DNA of 64,000 nucleotides, taken from NCBI GenBank assembly GCA_965243335.1, contig OZ251545.1:1674001-1738000 (forward strand), in the 5' to 3' direction. Position 1 is the first letter of the stretch; each line of letters begins with the position of its first letter. This document shows, one piece after another, positions 35,753-45,738 of the stretch. Both the position numbers and the translations under genes were made by a program. The DNA comes from JAJDXW01 sp965243335. GTDB taxonomy: Bacteria; Pseudomonadota; Gammaproteobacteria; HK1. Under the pieces are notes generated by a model, which searched no databases, had not been told where the DNA came from, and was given only the letters and a program-made list of their open reading frames with translations.

Positions 35753-36538
35753 TCAGTGCGACGAGGAGAGGACCGACGAGCCCGACAGGACCCGGGTCGC
35801 GTCGACCATGTCCTGGGTCTCCTCGTCCGGCTCCGCGGTCATCAGGCTCACCGCCACCATCGCGATCAGGCTCACCGGCATCCCGATGATCCCGAACCTC
35901 AGGTGGTCGATGCCGATCCACGGCTCCATCCCCGCGAACCGCACCATGTAGAGGTACCACGTCCCCGCGATGAGCCCCGCGAGCATCCCCGCGATCGCCC
36001 CCTGCCGGTTCGCGCGCTTCCACCACACGCCGAGGACGAGCGGGAAGAAGAGGCCGGAGCAGGCGAAGTCGAACGCCCAGGCCACCGCCCCGAGGATCCC
36101 CGTGAGCTTGAGGCTCGCGACCAGCGCGCCCGCCGCCCCGATGACGAGGAGGAGCACCCGCGCCACGACGAGCCGCGTCTTCGTCTCCGCCTTCGGGTCG
36201 ATGATCTTGCAGTACAGATCATGCGAGAGGGCGTTGGCGATGGCGAGGAGCAGGCCGTCGGCGGTGGACATCGCGGCCGCCATGCCGCCGGCCGCCACCA
36301 GCCCCGAGATGACGTGGGGCAGGCCCGCCATCTCCGGGGTCGCAAGCACGACGAGGTCCCCCCGCATGAAGAACTCGTTGATCTGCAGGAGGCCGTCGCC
36401 GGTCGAGTCGATCACCTTGAGGAACCCGACCTCGCTCCAGTTGCGGACCCAGTCGAGCGCGGTGACCTCCGCGATGCTCTTGCCGATGATGCCCGTGGCG
36501 AGGTTCGGATCGAGCACCTGGAGCTTGGTGAACGTCGC
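35753..36538 (-). pseudogene. Sodium/solute (acetate-type) symporter, C-terminal half only
   Basis: About 260 residues match the second half of a solute:sodium symporter of the ActP type. They include ATGIIGKSIAEVTALDWV, GLPHVISGLVAAGGMAAAMSTADGLLLAIANALSHDLY and GAVAWAFDFACSGLFFPLVLGVWWKRANRQGAIAG, each with membrane segments. The first seven or so helices are missing. Homology stops at about 36538 where sequence belonging to the opposite-strand gene begins, so the gene was cut by a rearrangement. No credible start codon or signal exists for this part. Confidence 0.75.
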
Positions 36539-36572
36539 GAGCGCCGGGCATCGGCTTCGCCGGGGGGCTTCC

Positions 36573-37175
36573 GTGCTCGCGGAGTATCTCGGGGCGGGGC
36601 GGAAGCGCGCCGTCGCCGACGCCGCCTCGCTTGCCCGCTTCCTCGACACGAGAGCGAGCCACGTCGCCCAGACGACCCTGTACGGCTACCTGCGCACGCG
36701 CGCCGGCGCCCGGTACCCGGAGCTGTTCGAGAACGATGCGTTCGTCGTGTCGATCAACCACGCGAAGTGGCAGACGTGGCTCGCGTGCCTGTCGGACCTA
36801 GCGGTGTTCGCGGGCGGGCTCCTCGCCTGCCGTTCGGGGGGCGACGCGGCGGCGGCCGGCGTGGTGGTGCGGCGCTCGGTCGACGTGATCCTCGAGCGCA
36901 CCGGCCGGCCGGACGATTCGGGCCCGCGCTTCGACGAGGGGGTCGAGGCGGTGCGCGAGCGGCTGGGCCGGTGCGACTGGAGCGCCCTCGGGGATGGCGA
37001 GGCCGCGTTCACCGCGAGCCCGGAAGCGCTCGTGCGTCACGCGCCGATCATCCCGGATCTGATGGCGCTCGACGAGGAGATCGTTCGCAACTCGGTGCGG
37101 TTCCGGTGGCGGGAGGTCCGCCGCGATCTGCGCGCGGCGCTCGACACGGATGCGGTGATCGGGGGAGCCGGCTGA
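36573..37175 (+). CDS. Conserved protein at rearrangement junction
   Basis: About 200 residues read from GTG 36573. The sequence VLAEYLGAGRKRAVADAASLA, then FLDTRASHVAQTTLYGYLRTR and NHAKWQTWLACLSDLAVFAGGLL, resembles a family I recall from Alphaproteobacteria, often labelled 'esterase' without evidence. It is mainly helical, with no signal peptide. The 5' end coincides with the broken edge of the symporter gene, so a few N-terminal residues may have been lost. No RBS is evident. Confidence 0.55.
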   Translation: MLAEYLGAGRKRAVADAASLARFLDTRASHVAQTTLYGYLRTRAGARYPELFENDAFVVSINHAKWQTWLACLSDLAVFAGGLLACRSGGDAAAAGVVVRRSVDVILERTGRPDDSGPRFDEGVEAVRERLGRCDWSALGDGEAAFTASPEALVRHAPIIPDLMALDEEIVRNSVRFRWREVRRDLRAALDTDAVIGGAG

Positions 37176-37341
37176 CCGGCCCGCCTCCCCGTCCGCCCAC
37201 GTCTTCCGCCTGCGCCCCGGGCGCCGCGGGGAGGGCGGGGCGTTCCCGTCGGCGCCCGCGGCCGAGCCCACGATGCTCGCGAGGGCGACGGGGCCGATGG
37301 AGGTCACAGCATCCTTGAATATCAACCGATTACGCTCGGTT

Positions 37342-37696
37342 TGGTGGAGGCGGCGGGAATCGAACCCGCGTCCGCTGGCGCTCCGCCTTCGGCTCTACAT
37401 GCTTAGCCTCGTCGTTTGCTTTGACCGTCCGCCCCCCGACGGGCAGGGTGGCGGCCGGCGAGCCCGCATCAGGTTTGGCGACTCCGGACGCGGGCGATCC
37501 GCGGTCGCGAGCTTGTGTCTGTCGACCCCTCTACCCGGACGCACAAGCACGTGCCGGAGAGGGGCTGGGGCTAGGCCGCCAGAGCGTAGTTGTCGTCGTT
37601 GGCAACTATTGAGGTTTGCAACTGGATTTACGAGGTATGTTGCGCCTCGGCATGCACCTCGAGCTTCACCACCCGCGTCGAAGCCAGGTCGCCCCC
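37342..37696 (-). ncRNA. ssrA: tmRNA (ssrA)
   Basis: This 355-nt transfer-messenger RNA rescues stalled ribosomes together with SmpB. On the minus strand the 5' end GGGGGCGACCTGGCTTCGAC (37696 down) pairs with the 3' end GCCTCCACCA (37342 up) to form the tRNA-like acceptor stem. The T-arm GGGTTCGATTCCCGCC is at about 37352-37370. The tag frame, at 37603-37571, encodes ANDDNYALAA followed by TAG, close to the gammaproteobacterial ANDENYALAA. smpB lies immediately upstream on the same strand. Confidence 0.97.
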
Positions 37697-37709
37697 ACGG
37701 GAGCGCGGG

Positions 37710-37715
37710 AGTATA
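37710..37715 (-). promoter_or_regulatory. ssrA -10 box
   Basis: TATACT on the minus strand (37715-37710) lies 13 bp before the tmRNA 5' end in an otherwise GC-rich 45-bp spacer. The -35 region, within the smpB 3' end, does not match consensus. Confidence 0.5.
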
Positions 37716-37741
37716 CACCACCGCAGCCGCCGTCGCCCCCC

Positions 37742-38218
37742 TCAGCGGGACTTCATCAGCCGTTCGCGCTCGCGCCGCCAGTCGCGGTCCCGGTCGGCGG
37801 CCCGCTTGTCGGTGCGGCGCTTGCCCTTGGCGGCGGCGATGGCGAGCTTCGCGCGCCCGCGGGTCCAGTGGAGGTCGAGCGGCACCACGGTATAGCCCTC
37901 GCGCTGCACCGCGCCCGCGAGGCGGTCGATCTCCCGCCGGTGGAGCAGCAGCCGGCGGGGGCGGACGGGATCGGGCTCCACGTGGGTCGACGCCGAGGGG
38001 AGGGGGGAGATGTGGGCCCCCTGGAGGAAGGCCTCCCCCTCCCGGAACGCGACGTAGCCCTCGCTGATCTGGGCGCGTCCGCTGCGCAGGCTCTTGACCT
38101 CCCATCCCTCGAGCGCGAGCCCGGCCTCGAGCCGGTCCTCGAGCCGGTAGTCGAAGCGCGCGCGGCGGTTGGAGGCGATGACGTTCGCCCCCTGGGCCTT
38201 CTTCTTCTTGCGGGCCAC
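37742..38218 (-). CDS. smpB: SsrA-binding protein SmpB
   Basis: This 158-residue RNA-binding partner of tmRNA starts at GTG 38218 (VARKKKKAQGANVIASNRRARFDY). The beta-barrel core shows LALEGWEVKSLRSGRAQISEGYV and PRRLLLHRREIDRL. The basic C-terminal tail (DKRAADRDRDWRRERERLMK) is the part that becomes helical in the ribosomal mRNA channel. It is 45 bp upstream of ssrA. A longer in-frame start would run into the divergent ratA promoter, so the GTG is preferred. Confidence 0.95.
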   Translation of the reverse strand: MARKKKKAQGANVIASNRRARFDYRLEDRLEAGLALEGWEVKSLRSGRAQISEGYVAFREGEAFLQGAHISPLPSASTHVEPDPVRPRRLLLHRREIDRLAGAVQREGYTVVPLDLHWTRGRAKLAIAAAKGKRRTDKRAADRDRDWRRERERLMKSR

Positions 38219-38281
38219 GCCGGGGGCCTCTACCGCCGCCGCCCCGCGTCGCGCGGGGTGCGGCCCGGTATACTGCCGCGC

Positions 38282-38737
38282 ATGGCGCGGATGGAGAGGA
38301 TCGAGCGGTCCGCGGTCGTCCCGGCCAGCCGGGAGGCGACGTTCGCCCTCGTCGCGGACGTCGCCTCGTACCCCGAGTTCGTCCCCCTCTGCCACGCGGC
38401 CGAGGTGCGGCGCGTCGGGGAAGGGCTGGTCGAGGCGAGCCTTCGCATGGCCCGGGGGCCGATCCGGTTCTGGCTGACGACGCGCAACCGGGAGGTGGCT
38501 CCGAGCCGGATCGAGATGCGCCTGGTCAAGGGTCCCTTCGGCCGCCTGAACGGCCGCTGGTCGTTCGAAGATGCGGCGGGGGGCGGCACGCGGGTGTCGC
38601 TCGACCTCGAGTTCGAAGGCGCGAGCCGGCTCCTCGGCCGGCTGGCCGCGCCGTTCCTGAACGAGATTGCCGACTCCATGGTCCTGGCGTTCACCCGAAG
38701 GGCCGAGCGTCAGCCCCGTTCCCCGGGAGCCGGGTAG
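38282..38737 (+). CDS. ratA: RatA/Coq10-like START-domain protein
   Basis: This is a 151-residue polyketide-cyclase/START-fold protein. Conserved features are ATFALVADVASYPEFVPLCHAAEV at about residues 19-42, the central IRFWLTTRN, and the C-terminal LNEIADSMVLAFTRRAE. Homologues are annotated either as ribosome-association toxin RatA or as ubiquinone-binding proteins related to Coq10. Its position opposite smpB is the usual one in Gammaproteobacteria. A second ATG at 38291 is possible. Confidence 0.92.
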   Translation: MARMERIERSAVVPASREATFALVADVASYPEFVPLCHAAEVRRVGEGLVEASLRMARGPIRFWLTTRNREVAPSRIEMRLVKGPFGRLNGRWSFEDAAGGGTRVSLDLEFEGASRLLGRLAAPFLNEIADSMVLAFTRRAERQPRSPGAG

Positions 38738-38791
38738 GCGCGCCCGGTCCGCCGGCGGGAGGCCGCCCGGCCCGGCCTGGTCCGGCTCCGC

Positions 38792-39307
38792 CTATCCGCC
38801 GCGCCGCAGCTTCCGGAGCAGCCCCCGGAAGAAGCCTTTCTCGGGCGGGCGCGGCGGCACGCGGACCACCTTCGCCGCCTCCGGCGCGGACGGGGCGGCG
38901 CCGGCCGGCGGCAGGTCGCCCTCGATGCGGGCGAGCCGGTCTTCCTCGAAGTGAAGGGTGATGCGCCGCCACCCCGATTCCTCGCCGCCGGGAGCGAACG
39001 AGAACAGGTACTCCCACCGGTCCGGGTGAAAGACGTCGTCGACGGCCGGGGTACCGAGAAGGTGAAGCACCCGGCTCCTCGGCATCCCGACCTCCAGCCT
39101 GGCGAGCGCCGCGTCGTCGAGGGCGTTCCCCTGCCGCACGTCGAGCCGGTAGAGGCCGGGCACCGGCAGCCCGGAGAGCCTCGTACAGCCCGCCGCGAGC
39201 AGGGCGGCGGCCAGCAAGGCCGCGATCGGGGCGAGGGCGGCCCCCGCGGGCCCGGCCCGGGCGGGGCGGGGCCGCCCGGCGGCGCGCTTCCCGGCCGGGA
39301 CGTTCAT
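38792..39307 (-). CDS. bamE: Outer-membrane assembly lipoprotein BamE
   Basis: This is a 171-residue lipoprotein component of the BAM complex. A basic start and hydrophobic stretch lead to the lipobox LLAAGC (Cys at about residue 41). The BamE fold follows, with YRLDVRQGNALDDAALARLEVGMPRSRVLHLLGTP and WRRITLHFEEDRLARIEG. A Pro-rich tail ends in a basic segment (GFFRGLLRKLRRGG) that is not typical of E. coli BamE. Its start overlaps the recN stop by 4 bp; the usual fur gene is not between them. Confidence 0.92.
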   Translation of the reverse strand: MNVPAGKRAAGRPRPARAGPAGAALAPIAALLAAALLAAGCTRLSGLPVPGLYRLDVRQGNALDDAALARLEVGMPRSRVLHLLGTPAVDDVFHPDRWEYLFSFAPGGEESGWRRITLHFEEDRLARIEGDLPPAGAAPSAPEAAKVVRVPPRPPEKGFFRGLLRKLRRGG

Positions 39308-40983
39308 TCGCGCGCTCCCGCCGCGCGCGCCGCCTCCAGCATCTCGCGGGCATGGGCGCGCGAGCGTTCGGTAACGCTCGCGCCCGCCAACATGCGCGCG
39401 ACCTCCTCGGCGCGCTCCTCGCCCGTCAGGGTCCGCACTCGTACGTTCGTCATGGATCCGTTCGCTCCCTTGAGGACGGTGAGGTGGCCGTGGGCCTGCG
39501 ACGCGACCTGCGCGAGATGCGTCACGCAGAGCACCTGGCAGCTCTCGGCCAGCCGGCGGAGGTGACGGCCCACCAGCTCCGCGACCCGGCCGCCGACCCC
39601 GCTGTCGATCTCGTCGAACACCATCACCGGCAACCCGCCGCGGGTGGCGACAAGAATACCAAGGCTTACCCGCGACTGCTCCCCGCCGGACGCGGTCCGG
39701 GCGAGCGGGCCCGGCGGGTGGCCGGGATTGACCCGGACCTGGAACACCGCCTCGTCGACCCCGGCGGCGCGCTCCTCCCGCGCGCGGCCGAGCGCCACCG
39801 AGAACTCCCCGCCCTCGAAGCCGAGCTCGCGCAGGCGCGGCGTGACCTCGCCGGCCAGGCGCCGGGCGGCGGCGGCCCGGCTCTCGCTGAGCCGCTCCGC
39901 CGACTCGCGGTACGCGGCGAGGGCCGCGGCCCGCGCCTCTTCGAGCGCTCGAACCCGCGCCTCGCCGGATTCGAGCGCGTCGAGCTCGGCGCGCAGGGCG
40001 GCGCGCCGGTCGGGAAGCCCGTCCGGCGGGACCCGGTGCTTGCGCGCCGCGTCGTGGAGGGCGGCGAGCCGGCTTTCGATGGAGGCGAGCCGCGCCGGGT
40101 CGGGGTCGACGTCCCGCGCGAGGGCGCGGATCGCCGCGCTCGCCTCGGTCACGTGCACGAGCGCCGTTTCGAGGAGCTCGCGGGCCTCGTCCGTGGACCC
40201 CGGCGCCCGCCGTTCGATGGCGGCGAGCCGGGCGAGGGCGCGGTGTACGGAGGAATCGGCCGCGTGCTCGCCGCCCGCGAGCGCGTGTTCGATCTCGTCG
40301 GCCCCGCTGCGGATGTCCACGGCGTGCGAGAGGCGGCGCAGCTCCGCGTCGAGGGCGGCCGCCTCGCCGGGCTCCGCGCCGAGCGCGTCGAGCTCGGCGC
40401 ACTGGAATTCGAGGTAGTCGATGCGGCGCTCGCGCTCCGCGCCGTCGACGGCCCGGGCCGCCTCGAGCTCGGAATCGATCGAGCCCAGGCGGCGGTAGAG
40501 GTCTGCGGTCCGGGCCACCAGCTCCGTGTGCCCGGCCGCCGCGTCGAGGACCCGTAGCTGCTCGGCCGGCCGGAGCAGGGCGTGGTGGGAGTGCTGGCCC
40601 TGCAGGTCCACCAGCCGGGCGCCGAGCGCGCGCAGGGTCCGGGCGGAGACCGGCGAGTCGTTGATCCAGCAGCGCGACTGTCCGGCCGGGGAGACCCGCC
40701 GCCGCAGGATCGCCTCGTCCCCGTCCTCGAGCCCGAGCTCCCCGCGAAGCTCCGCCGTCTCCGGGAGCCGGCTCGTGTCGAACGTGGCCGCGACCTCCGC
40801 CCGCTCCGCGCCCGGACGCACCAGCTCGCCGCTGCCGCGCCCGCCGAGCGCGAAGCCGAGGGCGTCCACGAGGATCGACTTCCCGGCCCCGGTCTCCCCG
40901 GTGAGCGCGGTCAGCCCGGGGCCGAACTCCACGTCGAGCCGGTGGATGATCGTGAAGTCGCGGACGGCGAGATGGGTCAGCAC
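39304..40983 (-). CDS. recN: DNA repair protein RecN
   Basis: This 559-residue SMC-like ATPase acts in double-strand-break repair. Walker A is LTGETGAGKSILVDALGFALG near the N-terminus. The central part is a charged coiled coil. The signature LARTASGGEQSRVSLGILVA and Walker B VMVFDEIDSGVGGRVAE come at the end, followed by QVLCVTHLAQVASQAHGHL. The start is GTG 40983 (VLTHLAVRDFTIIHRL); the upstream in-frame sequence belongs to repeat unit 7. The product is tied by a 4-bp overlap to bamE. Confidence 0.95.
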   Translation of the reverse strand: MLTHLAVRDFTIIHRLDVEFGPGLTALTGETGAGKSILVDALGFALGGRGSGELVRPGAERAEVAATFDTSRLPETAELRGELGLEDGDEAILRRRVSPAGQSRCWINDSPVSARTLRALGARLVDLQGQHSHHALLRPAEQLRVLDAAAGHTELVARTADLYRRLGSIDSELEAARAVDGAERERRIDYLEFQCAELDALGAEPGEAAALDAELRRLSHAVDIRSGADEIEHALAGGEHAADSSVHRALARLAAIERRAPGSTDEARELLETALVHVTEASAAIRALARDVDPDPARLASIESRLAALHDAARKHRVPPDGLPDRRAALRAELDALESGEARVRALEEARAAALAAYRESAERLSESRAAAARRLAGEVTPRLRELGFEGGEFSVALGRAREERAAGVDEAVFQVRVNPGHPPGPLARTASGGEQSRVSLGILVATRGGLPVMVFDEIDSGVGGRVAELVGRHLRRLAESCQVLCVTHLAQVASQAHGHLTVLKGANGSMTNVRVRTLTGEERAEEVARMLAGASVTERSRAHAREMLEAARAAGARE

Positions 40984-41047
40984 GGGGCCGAATGGCGGAC
41001 GGAGGGCGGGCGAGGCTAGCACGGCGCCGCACCCTCGCCAACACTCA

Positions 41048-41350
41048 CTCTCCCGGAGGCATGTGCGCTGTGGGGTTTTCGCCAATGGCGAACGCCCCTG
41101 GGTACGCCGGCGTCCCGCCGGCATGTCCGTTCTCGCGGCGCTTCGCCCTTCCCGGGCCGGCGAGACGCCGGCGTACCCAGGGAGGGTGTGCCCGGGTACT
41201 ACCCGCCGTGGGGTGAAATCCGCCCAAAGTCCCCTCGAACCGACCCCAAACCTTGGAACGACGCCGTCCCGGTGGGGTAAAGAATATTTCGCCTTCCGCT
41301 CTACTCCCCTTATATCAACAGCTTACGAACAGCGCACGAGCCTCTCCCGG
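41048..41350 (+). repeat. Intergenic MITE-like repeat, unit 7 (complete, with TSD)
   Basis: The 287-bp unit runs from AGGCATGTGCGCTGT (41057-41071) to ACAGCGCACGAGCCT (41329-41343) and is the near-identical inverse of unit 2. CTCTCCCGG occurs at 41048-41056 and 41342-41350, a probable 7- to 9-bp target duplication. Inside, arms around 41098-41117 (TGGGTACGCCGGCG) and 41158-41180 form a long hairpin. Confidence 0.88.
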
Positions 41351-41527
41351 AGGCATGTCCGCGGTGGGGTTTTCCCCAGGCGCGCCTCGTCGCAGGGCGT
41401 CCTGGGAACGCGGGCATCTTGCCTGCACGGGGGTGTGAACCGCCCGTGAACCAAAATGCGGGCGGAACACAAGCGTTCCCAGGGTCCCGTGCAAGCGCCG
41501 CGGGGTGGGGTTTGGCCGCACGGGGGA
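41351..41527 (+). repeat. Intergenic repeat, unit 7b (adjacent partial unit)
   Basis: A second unit starts directly at the duplicated flank with AGGCATGTCCGCGGT (41351-41365). It continues with GGGTTTTCCCC, a degenerate hairpin module (GGGAACGCGGGCATCTTGCC with GCGGGCGGAACACAAGCGTT) and the CGCCGCGGGGTGGGG block, then ends without its right terminus about 45 bp before hrcA. Unit 7 therefore appears to have inserted into the left end of this older unit. Confidence 0.7.
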
Positions 41528-41570
41528 CGGGTGCTAAATTCGGCGGGCGGGGCCCGGGGTCGGAGCGGGA

Positions 41571-42653
41571 ATGGTTCGAGAGAAGCGGGCGGACGGCCCG
41601 GGCGAACGCGCCCAGTTGGGGGAACGCGCCCAGACGCTCCTCAAGCTCCTGGTGGAGCAGTACATCCGGGACGGCCAGCCGGTCGGGTCGCGCACCCTGT
41701 CGCGCGGCTCGAACCTCGACCTGAGCCCCGCCACCATCCGCAACGTCATGTCCGACCTCGAGGAGCTGGGGCTCATCCGCTCCCCCCACACCTCGGCCGG
41801 GCGGGTCCCCACCGCCCAGGGCTACCGCGTGTTCGTCGACGACCTGCTGGCCGTGCAGCCGCTCGGGTCCGGCGAGGTGCGGCGCCTCGCCGGCGACCTG
41901 GACGGGGAGGTCCGGTCCGCCCCCGGCTCCCAGGAAGTGGTCGAGGCCGCCTCGCGCATGTTGAGCGAGTTCACCCGCTTCGTCGGCGTGGTCACCGTCC
42001 CCCGCAAGAATCAGGAGTGCCTGCGGCACGTCGAGTTCCTGCCCCTCTCGGGGAGCCGGGTGCTCGTCGTGCTCGTGCTCAACCGGCAGGAGGTCCAGAA
42101 CCGGATCATCGCGACCGACCGCCCGTACTCCGAGAGCGAGCTCGTGAAGGCCGCGAACTACCTCAACGCCCACTACGCCGGGTGCGAGCTCGACGAGGTG
42201 CGGCGCAGGATCCTCCGGGACCTGCGCTACGCCCGCGACCGGCTGAACGAGATGACCGCGAGCGTCGTCGAGATGGCCGAGAAGGGGCTTCGCGTCGAGG
42301 ATCCCGGAGGCGACTACGTGGTCCGGGGCCACACCAACCTGATGGACCAGGGCGAGCCGGAAGACATCGAGCGGCTGCGGCGCCTCTTCGACGCGTTCGC
42401 CGAGAAGCGGATGCTCCTCCACCTCCTGGATCGCTCCCAGAGCGCGGAAGGGGTCCAGCTCTTCATCGGCGAGGAGTCGGGCTACGACGTGCTGGACGGG
42501 TACAGCGTGGTCACCTCGCGCTACGAGGTCGACAGCGAGGTGGTGGGCGTGCTCGGGGTCATCGGGCCGACCCGGATGGCCTACGAGCGGGTCATCCCGG
42601 TCGTCGACATCACCGCCCGTCTTCTCGGGACGGCCTTGAACCAGCGCCAATAG
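41571..42653 (+). CDS. hrcA: Heat-inducible transcription repressor HrcA
   Basis: This 360-residue repressor binds CIRCE operators and controls class I heat-shock genes. The winged HTH contains LSPATIRNVMSDLEELGLIRSPHTSAGRVPTAQGYRVFVD at about residues 51-90. The C-terminal regulatory domain includes FIGEESGYDVLDGYSVVTSRYE and GVLGVIGPTRMAYERVIPVVD. It heads the operon-like series hrcA-grpE-dnaK-dnaJ. No clear CIRCE operator is visible at any of these genes, so how HrcA acts here is open. Confidence 0.95.
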   Translation: MVREKRADGPGERAQLGERAQTLLKLLVEQYIRDGQPVGSRTLSRGSNLDLSPATIRNVMSDLEELGLIRSPHTSAGRVPTAQGYRVFVDDLLAVQPLGSGEVRRLAGDLDGEVRSAPGSQEVVEAASRMLSEFTRFVGVVTVPRKNQECLRHVEFLPLSGSRVLVVLVLNRQEVQNRIIATDRPYSESELVKAANYLNAHYAGCELDEVRRRILRDLRYARDRLNEMTASVVEMAEKGLRVEDPGGDYVVRGHTNLMDQGEPEDIERLRRLFDAFAEKRMLLHLLDRSQSAEGVQLFIGEESGYDVLDGYSVVTSRYEVDSEVVGVLGVIGPTRMAYERVIPVVDITARLLGTALNQRQ

Positions 42654-42725
42654 CGCCCATCTGCCGGAGACCGGGGCCGGGGCTGTCCGCCCCGGGTCTC
42701 GTCCGAGCAACGTCCGGGAGGGTCC

Positions 42726-43502
42726 GTGTCCGTGAACGAAGATCGCCGGTCGGCGAACGGTGAGCCCGTCGCCGACGCTCCGCCTCCGGTCGCCGGGGCG
42801 CCGGGAGTCGAGACGCCGCCGGCCGGGGACGGCCCTCCCGAGGGAGCGGGGAGCGGGCCGGAGCCGGAGGCGTCCGGGCCGCCCTCCGGGTCCGGGGACG
42901 GCGCGGAGCCTCCCCCGGCCGAGGGGAGCGCCGCGGATCGCGCCGGGCCGCCCGGCCCGGAGGCGGGGGACGAGCGCGGGGAAGGGTCCCCCGAGGGGTC
43001 CGCGGAGCCCGCGGAAGCCGGGGAGGCTGACGACACCGTCGAGTCCCTCCGCGCCCGTCTCGACGAAACCCGCGACGAGGCCGGGCGCGAGCGCGACGCG
43101 GCGCTCCGCGCCCGCGCGGAGGTCGAGAACGTCCGGCGGCGGGCGGAGCGCGACGTGGAGCGGGCCCACCGCTTCGGGGTCGAGGGCCTCGTCGCCGAGC
43201 TGCTGCCGGTGCGCGACGGCCTCGAGCTCGGCCTCCGGGCGTCCGGGGAGGAGGGGAGCACCGTCGAGGCGCTCGCGGAGGGCGCGGAGATGACCCTGCG
43301 GATGCTGGGCGCGGCCCTCGAGAAGTTCGGCGCGGTCGAGGTGGACCCCGCCGGCGAGGACTTCGACCCCCGGTTCCATGAAGCCATGACGATGCAGGAG
43401 GCCGAGGGGGTCGAGCCCGGCAAGGTGCTCCAGGTCTTCCAGAAGGGCTGCGTGCTGCACGGGCGCGTGGTGCGTCCGGCGAAGGTGATCGTCTCCCGGT
43501 AG
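42726..43502 (+). CDS. grpE: Nucleotide exchange factor GrpE
   Basis: This 258-residue co-chaperone releases ADP from DnaK. The long helix (ESLRARLDETRDEAGRERDAALRARAEVENVRRRAERD) spans about residues 103-140. The head domain ends in the family signature FDPRFHEAMTMQEAEGVEPGKVLQVFQKG. The first 100 residues are an acidic Pro/Gly/Glu-rich low-complexity extension, longer than in most homologues. Translation starts at GTG 42726. It lies 72 bp after hrcA. Confidence 0.94.
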   Translation: MSVNEDRRSANGEPVADAPPPVAGAPGVETPPAGDGPPEGAGSGPEPEASGPPSGSGDGAEPPPAEGSAADRAGPPGPEAGDERGEGSPEGSAEPAEAGEADDTVESLRARLDETRDEAGRERDAALRARAEVENVRRRAERDVERAHRFGVEGLVAELLPVRDGLELGLRASGEEGSTVEALAEGAEMTLRMLGAALEKFGAVEVDPAGEDFDPRFHEAMTMQEAEGVEPGKVLQVFQKGCVLHGRVVRPAKVIVSR

Positions 43503-43596
43503 CCGGCGCGGACGGCCCCGGCGCGCCGCCGAATCCCCCGCCGCGCGGGCCGCGCCCGACCCGCCCCGGAGGGAAGGGAGGCCGCGCCGCCTCCGG

Positions 43597-43624
43597 TTGA
43601 TTTTGGCGGGCGCCGCCGCATATT
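43597..43624 (+). promoter_or_regulatory. Probable dnaK promoter
   Basis: TTGATT (43597-43602) and CATATT (43619-43624) are separated by 16 bp, 44 bp upstream of the dnaK start, in an AT-richer patch. The boxes fit sigma-70 better than the heat-shock sigma factor consensus. Confidence 0.45.
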
Positions 43625-43667
43625 GAAAATCCACGACCGTTCATCGCACTCGCGGAGCATCCGGAAC

Positions 43668-45611
<1,944 letters not shown>

Positions 45612-45738
45612 CCCCTTGTTTTCGCGAGTGGACCCTGCCGCGTGGGCTCGGGTCGGGCGGCCTCTCGAAGGGATCGCCCGGTCGCTTCGGCGCCGCCGTG
45701 CGAGGCGGGGCCGGGGCTGAGGCGGGCGGGCGCGACCG

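Noticed and set aside
37320..37400. A tRNA gene on the minus strand ending CCA
   Set aside because: The T-arm and CCA end belong to tmRNA; there is no anticodon arm, and the tag frame and 5' partner stem are present.
41505..41545. A CIRCE operator upstream of hrcA
   Set aside because: Only one half resembles the consensus (GGGTGCTAA); the other half matches at about five of nine positions.
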